Part shown: positions 25,700-32,884 of the stretch, piece after piece
Layout of the letters: each line of letters begins with the position of its first letter
How positions within the stretch are numbered: the stretch's first letter is position 1
Origin: Sphingomonas sp. JC676
GTDB lineage: Bacteria; Pseudomonadota; Alphaproteobacteria; Sphingomonadales; Sphingomonadaceae
Reading direction: 5' to 3'
Assembly (NCBI RefSeq): GCF_014489075.1
Contig: NZ_JACTGR010000010.1
Span: 1 to 32,884, forward strand
DNA length: 32,884 bases
Translations under genes and position numbers: made by a program
Notes under the pieces: generated by a model
Seen by the model: the letters and a program-made list of their open reading frames with translations, nothing else
Told to the model about the DNA's origin: nothing
Databases searched by the model: none

Positions 25700-25736
25700 A
25701 AAAACCGCCGGAGCCACGCGATGCGGGCTCCGGCGG
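25700..25736 (-). terminator. rho-independent terminator of the autotransporter
   Basis: On the minus strand CCGCCGGAGCC and GGCTCCGGCGG form a perfect 11-bp stem with a 10-base loop, followed by TTTTT. It lies 17 bases after the autotransporter stop and 28 bases before the TIGR03032 start. That gene must therefore use read-through or a promoter packed into the short gap. Confidence 0.92.
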
Positions 25737-25753
25737 AGACGGGGCATCCGCGC

Positions 25754-28700
25754 TCAGAACGTTAACCGGATGCCCGCGCGACCGCCCCCACCGGAATAGG
25801 AGCTGCCGACGTTTGCATTGCCTTCGATGAAGCCCGAGAGCGGGCCACGCGACAGGACATTCATTCCCAGGGTCAGTTGCCCGTAGTCGCCGAGCCGCGA
25901 ATCGATGACGTGCTGGCTGGTGCCGCCGCTGATCAACTTCACCCCATTTTCGCCCTCGAATTCATGGATATAATTGCCCGCGGCATACAGGGTGACGGTC
26001 GCTGCCGCGAGCGTCGTGGTGCCCCCAAGGCGCGCGCCAACCTTTCCGCGCAAACCGGTCGCCCTGTCGAAATCGAGTGTTTGGCCCAGCGCTGTCAGGT
26101 CGCCGATCGCTGTCGAAGTCCAGACAAGCCCGGCGGCCGGTTCGACGAAGAACTTGTCCCCGCCCAGCCGCGCACCCGCATCGATCGCAGCCCCGAAAGC
26201 GTCGGCATTGCTTCGATCCGACCATTTTAGCGCATTGCTCGAGACCTTCACCGCGTAATGGTCATATTTGAGGAGTGCGTTGGCGAAGAAGGCGCCCTTG
26301 CGCAGCCCGGCATAGCCGCCGACGTTGATCGCGTCATAGGTGGCGCGGTCGCCATCGGCCTGGAAGCGCTGCTTCGAGCTGACATAGCCCGCCATCACGC
26401 CGGCATTGATCCCGTTGCTGCGGAAGGCGTCATAGCCGAGCTCCCCACCGTAATAATCCTGGCGATAGCCGAGATCCTGCGACGCGCCGCCGGCGGTCGA
26501 GCTTGCGTCGCGCGTATCGAAGCCGCCGAACATCTGGCCCCACAGGCGGCCGCCCGCATCCCTGGTGTCGCGTAGCTCGGCCATGTGGCTGGTCCAGCTT
26601 TCCGACGATTTGAGCCAGATCGCCTGCGTGCCCTCGGCCAGCTTGCCGAGGCGATAGACCGGTGCGCCCGGCGTCGAAACGAGCCCGAAGCTCTTGCTCG
26701 CGGCGTTGTAGGCCACGCCGTACTGGATCAGCCCGACTGATCCGTTGGCCACCTTGAACGCGTCGGGCGCGCTACCCGCACCGGCCGTCACCAGCGTCAG
26801 CGGTTCGGCCGCCAGGGTCGCATTGGCCGGGGTGAGATTGGCGAGCAGGATCGTGGTCGAGCCCGTCGCCGCGCCGGCGATCACCAGCTTGTCCGCCTTG
26901 CCTGCGCCAATATCGAGACCGATCCGGGCGTCGCCGTTGCCGACATAGGCGCCGGGTATAGTCAAGACGTCGCCCGCAGCGCCGCCGCGCAGATCGATGA
27001 GCCCATTGTTCTTGAAGGTCTCGAGGCCGGCGAGGGTCACGGTTTGCGGCCCAACTGCCGCCGTTGCCCATGTCGCGGCGGCAGTTCCGCGGAACTGTAT
27101 GGTGCCGGTATTGATCAGCGTGTCGTTGCCATCGCCGAAATCGGTCCCGGCGCCCAGGATCCAGGTTCCGCTGTTGGTGAGGCTGTCGTCGTAGGAAAGC
27201 GTGCGGACATCGCCGTTCAGCGTGCCGCTGTTGGTGATGATCGCCCGGCCCGAATTGACCTGGATCGCCAGCCCGTCACCCGTGATCGTACCGGCATTGT
27301 CGATATGCGCGACGCCCGGCGCGGCCTCGGCGACGCGGACGCTGGTCTCGTCACCGCCCTGCCAGGGGCCGGCCGCGTTCGCCACGAGCCCCACCTTGCC
27401 AGACACCGTCGCCCCCTTGGCGATGGCGACCGTCACATCGCTGCCGGTGATTTCGACGCCATTGCCGTTGGCCGAGGCGACCGTGCCCGTGATCGACAGG
27501 CCGGCCTCCTGGCGAGTGACCAGCTTGATCGCCTGCGCGTCGGCCGCGATGACCGTCCCGACCTTCGCATCGATGACCCCTGTGCCGAGAGCGAAGATGC
27601 CCATCGCGCCAGCGCCCTCGACCTTGATCGACCCGGCGGTGATGGCGAAGTCCCGCGGCGTTGCATCCCCGGCAGCACTTTCGCCATCCTCGTCATCATC
27701 CGGATTCTTCACCCAGATGCCGTGTGCCATCGCGCCGATGGTCGTGATGCTGCCGGCATCGATGATGACGTTGCCATAGCCCTGCGCCACCAGGCCGCGC
27801 GCATCATCTCCCTGCGTCACGACCGTGCCGACATGGAGGTCGATGTCGCCCTTGCCGAGCGCGACCACGCCATTGGCGCTGACGCCGGCGGTCTCGACCC
27901 GGACGGCGCTGACATGGGCGATGCCCTGCGAACCGATCGCGAGCACGCCGTTGGCATAGTCGCCCGAAGTGGAGATGTGGTCGGCATCGACGCTGACCGC
28001 GGTAGCGCCCTGCGCGCGAATCGCGGTCGCGAACAGGCCGGTAGTGGTCACAGAGCCTGCCGAGATCGTGTCGGTGCCGGTATAGCTCACGCTGATGATG
28101 CCGTTGCCGAAGGTACCGTGCGATTCGATCGTTCCGGCATGGACCGAGACGTCGCCATTGAAGCTCGACGCCTGGATGCCGCTGCCGCTCGCAGTGATCT
28201 GGCCGACATCGACCGAGACGTTGCCTTGCACGTTGCGCGCGATGATCCCGTTGGCGGCAAGGCCTTTGGTCTCGATGTCGCCGGCCTTGATATCGAGATT
28301 GCCGGCATAGTTCACTGCGCGAACGCCCGCGCTATAGTTGCCGCTCGTGTGAATGCTGCCGGCGTCGACGAAGACGTCTCCCGTGTCGCCCGACGCATAG
28401 ATCCCGTGGCTGAAATATCCGGTGGTCGAGACGTTGCCCGCATGGATGCTGACCGTGCCGGTGCCGAGATTCACGCCCCGGACGCCATCGGCATAGTTGC
28501 CGGTGGTGGAAACGCTGCCGGCCTCGATGTTCACCGCGCCGGCGATGCTGCCGGCATAGATGCCCCAGCTGGTATCGCCGCTGGTCGCGACATGATCCGC
28601 CGACACGTTGGTGGTGCCATTGGTGAAGTTGATCGCGTCGATCCCGTCCGCGCTATAGCCGGCGGTCGCGATGTCGCCCGCCTTGATATCGACCACGACA

Positions 28701-29479
28701 TCGGGGCCGAAGTGGATATTGCCGTAATAGACCTCGTCGGCGGGAGGGCGCTGGCCGCCCTGCGCGTCGATTCCGGCCGAGAAATCCCCGCTGGTCACGA
28801 TGCCGCCCATGTCGATCGACAGGCTGCCCTGGCTGCTGACCGCGTGGAGGCCCTTGGCAAGATAGCCCGAGGTTTCGACCGTATCGGCGTGGATCGCGAT
28901 CGCGCCCGAATAGCCAATGACATCGATACCGCTGGCACCGTACCCGCTGGTGGCGACATGGCCTGCGTCGATCGTGATGCCGCCCGAAACGCTGCGGCCG
29001 ACGACGCCATGCGCCTCGCTGCCCTCGGTCCGCACGTCGCCGATCGCAATCGTCAGGTCGCCGGCATCAGTGACGCCCGCCAGGCCGATAGAGCCGGTGC
29101 CATGCGTAGTGATCGACCCACCCGAACCGTTGATCTCGACCCCGCCCGTCCAGTTGGTGACGGTGATGCCGCTCTGATAGTCGCCGCTGGTTTCGACGGA
29201 CAGTCCATCCTCGAGGTGGACGGTCAGGTCTTGCGGCGCTGCATCGGACGCGATCGGATAAATAATGCCGTTCGAGAAAGGCGCGGCGGCGAGCGAGCAG
29301 GTCACCTGACCCAGCACCGGAGCCCCGCACGCGTTCTGCGCCAGCGCGGCGCCCGGCATGAGCAGCAGGGCGGCGGCGACTGCGGAAGCGCAGGTGCTGA
29401 TGCGGAGACTGCGGCGAAGCTGTGGCCGGAAAGCGAGAGCGGTAGCGGTAGCGGTAGCGGTACGAACCAGATGCGGCAC
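25754..29479 (-). CDS. type V autotransporter with repeat-rich passenger
   Basis: A 1241-residue self-exporting surface protein. The N-terminal signal (about 48 residues) has an Arg-rich n-region and ends at ALA-QN. The passenger (about residues 50-600) is built of 24-26-residue repeats on the pattern hxhxAGxhxTxGxxxxGhxAxx (for example NIEAGSVSTTGNYADG, SIHAGNVSTTGYFSHG), expected to form a beta-solenoid. A linker with NSGTL-type repeats leads to the C-terminal autotransporter barrel (about 965-1241: GRLWGQMFGGFDTRD ... AGIRLTF). No protease or lipase motif is seen, so an adhesin-like or structural role is a guess. The start is a GTG at 29479, with AGGAGAG seven bases upstream. The open frame continues upstream to 29707, including an ATG at 29557 inside a leader hairpin. 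Confidence 0.9.
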   Translation of the reverse strand: MPHLVRTATATATALAFRPQLRRSLRISTCASAVAAALLLMPGAALAQNACGAPVLGQVTCSLAAAPFSNGIIYPIASDAAPQDLTVHLEDGLSVETSGDYQSGITVTNWTGGVEINGSGGSITTHGTGSIGLAGVTDAGDLTIAIGDVRTEGSEAHGVVGRSVSGGITIDAGHVATSGYGASGIDVIGYSGAIAIHADTVETSGYLAKGLHAVSSQGSLSIDMGGIVTSGDFSAGIDAQGGQRPPADEVYYGNIHFGPDVVVDIKAGDIATAGYSADGIDAINFTNGTTNVSADHVATSGDTSWGIYAGSIAGAVNIEAGSVSTTGNYADGVRGVNLGTGTVSIHAGNVSTTGYFSHGIYASGDTGDVFVDAGSIHTSGNYSAGVRAVNYAGNLDIKAGDIETKGLAANGIIARNVQGNVSVDVGQITASGSGIQASSFNGDVSVHAGTIESHGTFGNGIISVSYTGTDTISAGSVTTTGLFATAIRAQGATAVSVDADHISTSGDYANGVLAIGSQGIAHVSAVRVETAGVSANGVVALGKGDIDLHVGTVVTQGDDARGLVAQGYGNVIIDAGSITTIGAMAHGIWVKNPDDDEDGESAAGDATPRDFAITAGSIKVEGAGAMGIFALGTGVIDAKVGTVIAADAQAIKLVTRQEAGLSITGTVASANGNGVEITGSDVTVAIAKGATVSGKVGLVANAAGPWQGGDETSVRVAEAAPGVAHIDNAGTITGDGLAIQVNSGRAIITNSGTLNGDVRTLSYDDSLTNSGTWILGAGTDFGDGNDTLINTGTIQFRGTAAATWATAAVGPQTVTLAGLETFKNNGLIDLRGGAAGDVLTIPGAYVGNGDARIGLDIGAGKADKLVIAGAATGSTTILLANLTPANATLAAEPLTLVTAGAGSAPDAFKVANGSVGLIQYGVAYNAASKSFGLVSTPGAPVYRLGKLAEGTQAIWLKSSESWTSHMAELRDTRDAGGRLWGQMFGGFDTRDASSTAGGASQDLGYRQDYYGGELGYDAFRSNGINAGVMAGYVSSKQRFQADGDRATYDAINVGGYAGLRKGAFFANALLKYDHYAVKVSSNALKWSDRSNADAFGAAIDAGARLGGDKFFVEPAAGLVWTSTAIGDLTALGQTLDFDRATGLRGKVGARLGGTTTLAAATVTLYAAGNYIHEFEGENGVKLISGGTSQHVIDSRLGDYGQLTLGMNVLSRGPLSGFIEGNANVGSSYSGGGGRAGIRLTF
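29438..29461 (-). repeat. four tandem hexamers in the autotransporter signal region
   Basis: AGCGGT is repeated four times perfectly (ACCGCT on the coding strand), encoding Thr-Ala four times at residues 7-14 of the autotransporter. Copy-number change would lengthen or shorten the n-region without shifting the frame. Confidence 0.85.
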
Positions 29480-29952
29480 TGAAGAACTCTCCTGATTTTT
29501 GCGACCTGCGCGCGCGCCTGAAACGAAAACGAAAAATACGCGCGGTACCGGCTTCATGAGGAAGCCGACCGCGCGCACCCGACGGGCGCACGCCCAATTT
29601 TTGCGAAAACGCGATCGGCGCCGCTGACTTCCCGACGCGGCAAGCCCGCCCACGAACACCTCGTGTCCGTGATCTGACGAGCATCGCCGCGCCGTCGCCG
29701 GCACCATTCGACCCTGTTTCCTCGGCGCGCAGCAAACCCGTTCACCATGCTCCAGGGCCAGTGTGAGATTGTTGGAAGATGTGGGCGCGGGGTCCGGGGA
29801 CCTCCTCGGCTGCCGATAGCCGTCTATGAAGCGGGGCCGGTGCCCCCCCTCGTTGCATTGCTGAGGAGATCACCGGTCGGCTGCGTCTTCTCTCATGGAA
29901 AGGCCTGTTCCGGCGTGTTGGAACGAACTGACGGGCACTTTGGAGTCAAGGC
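29480..29952. promoter_or_regulatory. divergent control region of the autotransporter and the STAND regulator
   Basis: A 473-base interval between divergent genes. Besides the terminator-like hairpin near 29539-29575, I see a short inverted repeat GGGC-GCAC-GCCC followed by AATTTTT on the plus strand (near 29584-29602) and the regulator's ribosome site (GGAG at 29942). No clear -35/-10 pair was found for either gene. Confidence 0.5.
29521..29575 (-). terminator. terminator-like hairpin in the autotransporter leader (possible attenuator)
   Basis: On the minus strand CGCGCGGT-CGGCTTC pairs with GAAGCCG-GT-ACCGCGCG: 15 bp, one 2-base bulge, 5-base loop. TATTTTTCGTTTTCGTTT follows. The hairpin lies 60 bases before the GTG start of the autotransporter, so it would stop transcription in the leader unless prevented. 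An in-frame ATG (29557) lies in its loop region. Confidence 0.65.
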
Positions 29953-32622
29953 GTGAGTGAGGCAGCTTCCCCGGACGAATCCTGTATCGCCTTCGGGACC
30001 TTCCGTTACTTTCCAGCCCGCAATGTACTGACAGACGGCAACCATATTGTACCGCTGGGCGGACCCGAGACGGCCTTGCTGCTCGCACTGCTCGAACGAC
30101 CGGGGGAGATCGTCTCGAAGGATGCGCTGGCTGCCCGCATGTGGCCAGATCGTACCGTCGCCGAATGCAATCTGCGCTGGCAGGTCGCCTCTCTGCGGCG
30201 CCGGCTGCGTTGCAACGATGCATGCCGTTATATCGCGACGGTATCCGGCCGCGGCTATCGTTTCGTCTGCCATGTGCGCTCGCATGATCCCGCATCGGCA
30301 CCCGCTCCGATTCCGCTCCGGCGGACATCGCCGTCGCGCTATCGCAGGCCGATCGGTCGCGAACAGGAAATCGCCCGGATCGGCGAAGCGGTGGCGCGAA
30401 AGCGCGTCGTCACGGTCACGGGACCGGGGGGGATCGGCAAGACGCTGCTGGCGGTCGCTGCGGCGCAGATGCTTGAGCCCCGGTTCACGGGCGGCGCGGT
30501 CTATGTCGATCTCGCATCGGCCACCGGCCCGCAAGAGGTCGCACCGATGATTGCGCGCGCGCTCGCCTTGCCGCCCACCGCGGGCAACAATGGACAAGCG
30601 ATGGTAGCGGCCTTGCGCGACCGGCAGCTGCTGCTCGTGCTCGATACCTGCGAGCACGTACTCGACGCCGTCGTGGAGATCGCCGCGGGCGTGGCCGAGA
30701 GCCCTGCCGGTGCGACGCTCCTCGCCGCGAGCCGCGCGCCCTTGGCGCTTGCGGGTGAGGTGGTGATACGCGTTCGCCCTCTCGCCGTGCCGCCGGAGGG
30801 CGAACCCCTCTCACAGGATGAAGTCGGCTGCTTCGGAGCCGTTGCGCTATTCCTCGATCGGCTCGACGCCCATGCCCCGCGCGACACCGACAGCCTATTA
30901 TTGATTGCCAAAATCTGCCGTCGATTGGGTGGCCACCCCCTGGCGCTCGACCTCGCCGCCGGCCAGGTCGAGGCATTGGGCCTCAAGAGCCTAGCAACGT
31001 TGCTCGACGATAAGTTCGTGCTGACAATGTCTACGGCGCGTGCCGCCGTTCCCCGGCACCGCTCGCTCGAGGCCGCATTCGCATCAAGCTACGATCGGCT
31101 CGATGCCTGCGAGCAATGGCTGTTCCGCCAGCTCAGCTGTTTTGAGGGATGGTTCGGCTTGGCTGCGGTGCACGCGTTCGCGCCTGGGAGGCCGCCCGGT
31201 GAAAGGTCGCCGGGAACACTGCTGGCGAGCCTGGTGACGAAATCGATGCTGGCGACCGAGGAGGGTGAAAACGGATTCTGGTTTCACCTGCAGGGGCCAA
31301 TGCGCGCATTCGCCGCGGACCTGCTCGCCCGCGCGAGCGAACGGGAAGACGCAGCGCGGCGCCACGCGCGGTGCGTGCTCGCAATTCTCGAACAGGGCGC
31401 GCCGCTGCCATTCATTGATCTAGGCAATATCGGCACGGCGCTCCTCACGGCCCATGCCGATCCCGAGCAGCGCGACCTCGCGATTCCCTTGGCGCTGGCG
31501 GCGGCACCGTTCTGGGCGCAGCAGGGGCGCGTCGAGCAATGCGCCACCGAACTTCGCCGCGCATTGACTATTGCCGAGCGTGTCGCACCCGCGACGCGCA
31601 TGGCGCTGCAGTTCGAGCTGGTCGGCGCGCTGGGGGCGATTATCGGCCAAGGTCAGGAACTGACCACGACGGCGCACGCGCTGATCCTGTCGGCGACGGT
31701 GCTGGATTCGTCACGCCATTTGCTGCGCGGGTTCTGGGCCCTATGGCTCGACCGCATTAACAGCGGCGATGCGCGCGGTGCACTTGCCTTCGCCGAACAG
31801 TTCGAGGCGCTTGCCGTAACCATGCCGGACCGCAGCCATTCTGTCACCGCCGATCGCCTGATTGGCATCACGCTCCATCTGCTGGGCAATCAGCATGGCG
31901 CGCTGGAGCGGCTCGACCGCACGCTCGCATATTTCGCCTGGCCCGAGCGCAGTCTCGCCAACCTGCCCTATCAATATGATCAGCGCATCCTCGTGTTGGC
32001 TTATCGCGCGCGTATCGCCCTGCTGCTAGGCCAGTCCGACGGGGCGCTGCGCATGGCCGCGGCGGCGTTAGCCGAAGCGGAGGACATGCGCCATTCGCTC
32101 AGCATGATCTATGTGCTGGCGAGCAGCTATTGCCCGATCGCACTGCTGCTTGGGCGAAATGAATTGGCAGAGCGCATGATCGCGAAGCTCGTCGCGCTGG
32201 CGGAGGCCGAAGCGATTCCAACATGGTACGCCGTCGCCCATGGCTTGGCCGGGTGGCTTGCGGCGAGCCGGGGCACCGCCAGCTCTTCCGTGCTCATCGA
32301 AACAATCGCCCGCCTGCGCTCCCGCCCATTCGGCCCATTGCATGCGCTGGCGCTCGGCAGTCTGGCGGGCGCGCTTGCCGAACTGGGGCACGCAAGCGAG
32401 GCCGCTATTACGATGGACGGCACAATAGGAGAGGCAGATCAGGCCGGGGCGCATTGGTGCCTACCCGAGCTTCTTCGAATCAGGGCCTCGATCTCGACGC
32501 AGGGTTCCGATGCGCTGCTGGACAAGGCTAGGGATCAGGCGCGCGACCAAGACGCATTCTTCTGGGAGTCCCGCATCAACATGACTCGAACTCTACTGGT
32601 CGGTGCGACTCCGACTGCATGA
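29953..32622 (+). CDS. winged-helix STAND-type ATPase transcriptional regulator
   Basis: An 889-residue cytoplasmic protein with an N-terminal OmpR/PhoB-type winged helix (about residues 12-107: LLERPGEIVSKDALAARMWP ... YIATVSGRGYRFV) fused to a P-loop ATPase. Walker A is GPGGIGKT (157-164) and Walker B is LLLVLDTCEH (Asp231); GGHPLALDLAAGQVEALG resembles the winged region of STAND ATPases. The last roughly 450 residues are alpha-helical, Ala/Leu-rich, TPR-like repeats, a likely signal-sensing part. There is no receiver domain or membrane segment. The start is a GTG at 29953, with GGAG seven bases upstream. Being divergent from the autotransporter, it may control it; the inducing signal is unknown. 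Confidence 0.9.
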   Translation: MSEAASPDESCIAFGTFRYFPARNVLTDGNHIVPLGGPETALLLALLERPGEIVSKDALAARMWPDRTVAECNLRWQVASLRRRLRCNDACRYIATVSGRGYRFVCHVRSHDPASAPAPIPLRRTSPSRYRRPIGREQEIARIGEAVARKRVVTVTGPGGIGKTLLAVAAAQMLEPRFTGGAVYVDLASATGPQEVAPMIARALALPPTAGNNGQAMVAALRDRQLLLVLDTCEHVLDAVVEIAAGVAESPAGATLLAASRAPLALAGEVVIRVRPLAVPPEGEPLSQDEVGCFGAVALFLDRLDAHAPRDTDSLLLIAKICRRLGGHPLALDLAAGQVEALGLKSLATLLDDKFVLTMSTARAAVPRHRSLEAAFASSYDRLDACEQWLFRQLSCFEGWFGLAAVHAFAPGRPPGERSPGTLLASLVTKSMLATEEGENGFWFHLQGPMRAFAADLLARASEREDAARRHARCVLAILEQGAPLPFIDLGNIGTALLTAHADPEQRDLAIPLALAAAPFWAQQGRVEQCATELRRALTIAERVAPATRMALQFELVGALGAIIGQGQELTTTAHALILSATVLDSSRHLLRGFWALWLDRINSGDARGALAFAEQFEALAVTMPDRSHSVTADRLIGITLHLLGNQHGALERLDRTLAYFAWPERSLANLPYQYDQRILVLAYRARIALLLGQSDGALRMAAAALAEAEDMRHSLSMIYVLASSYCPIALLLGRNELAERMIAKLVALAEAEAIPTWYAVAHGLAGWLAASRGTASSSVLIETIARLRSRPFGPLHALALGSLAGALAELGHASEAAITMDGTIGEADQAGAHWCLPELLRIRASISTQGSDALLDKARDQARDQDAFFWESRINMTRTLLVGATPTA

Positions 32623-32656
32623 CAAAAATGTGCTTAACGGACGCGCGGACAAGCCA

Positions 32657-32809
32657 TCAATACCCTGACCGGAGAAGCACCTGCATGACATGCGTTTCTC
32701 CGAACGATCGCTCTCCTTCAGAGTAGCGAGCGAGTAATTCTTCGGTCGTCTCCATGTCGTCATCCTGGGATGTCGAACGAATGTCCGCAAGTGGGGCGTT
32801 TGCCGTCAT
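32657..32809 (-). CDS. possible small protein (50 residues)
   Basis: On the minus strand an ATG at 32809 opens a 50-codon frame ending at TGA 32659-32657. The inner part METTEELLARYSEGERSF looks like a real protein start and resembles the opening of some pentapeptide-repeat proteins, but no repeats follow. An internal ATG at 32755 has AGGA seven bases upstream and would give 32 residues. It could be a small gene or the stub of a decayed one. It is convergent with the STAND regulator. Confidence 0.35.
   Translation of the reverse strand: MTANAPLADIRSTSQDDDMETTEELLARYSEGERSFGETHVMQVLLRSGY
32670..32702. other. inverted repeat downstream of the STAND regulator
   Basis: CGGAGAA pairs with TTCTCCG, and an inner GCAT-GAC-ATGC stem lies between them. 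It starts 47 bases past the regulator stop and overlaps the small minus-strand frame. No T tract follows on either strand, so a terminator role is uncertain. The remaining bases to 32884 show nothing further that I can support. Confidence 0.35.
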
Positions 32810-32884
32810 TCGACGCCTAGCTGAACGAACATGGGGTAATCGCGGGAGCGAGTTTCCCCGATCAGCGATGATGCGGAGGGTGGC

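Noticed and set aside
25754..29479. Possible CRISPR or minisatellite array
   Set aside because: The periodicity is at the protein level, with diverged DNA units and no spacer structure. It is a coding solenoid repeat.
27044..29482. 812-codon open frame on the plus strand opposite the autotransporter
   Set aside because: Its Asp/Ala/Arg-rich pseudo-repeats mirror the passenger repeats of the real gene on the other strand. There is no start signal or known domain.

Overview
The window looks like chromosomal DNA of an alphaproteobacterium of the sphingomonad/Caulobacter type. It is GC-rich, carries a TonB-dependent receptor of the Caulobacter/Xanthomonas class with flavin-dependent (tryptophan) halogenase-family genes beside it, and has several GTG starts and ATGA stop/start overlaps. 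The genus is an inference; no rRNA or other species marker is present.

Left flank (1-2012): an IS1595-type transposase on the minus strand sits in gene-poor DNA with several hairpins, including a clear minus-strand terminator with a TTCG loop. Next, on the minus strand, is a LytS/LytTR two-component system (sensor kinase 2797-3978, response regulator 2013-2810) with overlapping genes. A 519-base divergent regulatory region (3979-4497) holds three tandem 20-bp repeats and a near-perfect LacI-type operator ahead of the TonB receptor gene.

Core (4498-22942, all plus strand): a polysaccharide-utilisation locus. Order: TonB-dependent receptor, strong terminator, two halogenase-family flavoproteins, GH39, GH43, GH31, a LacI regulator, GH35 (DUF5597 type), GH74 and GH27. 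GH74 (endo-xyloglucanase) with GH31 (alpha-xylosidase) and GH35 (beta-galactosidase) points to xyloglucan. GH43, GH39 and GH27 would remove arabinose, xylose or galactose decorations. Nearly all the enzymes have Sec- or Tat-like signal peptides. The model is: extracellular or periplasmic cleavage, uptake of oligosaccharides by the receptor, periplasmic trimming, and derepression through LacI, perhaps with sensing by the LytTR pair. The role of the halogenases is unknown and is the least explained part of the locus.

Right flank (23109-32884): convergent to the locus are an NRAMP Mn/Fe transporter and a TIGR03032-family protein (minus, probable operon), then a large repeat-rich autotransporter (minus) bounded by a strong terminator and preceded by a terminator-like hairpin in its own leader. 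Divergent from it is a large winged-helix/STAND ATPase regulator (plus). A possible small minus-strand ORF lies at the right edge.

All functional calls are from reading motifs by eye; no database search was run.
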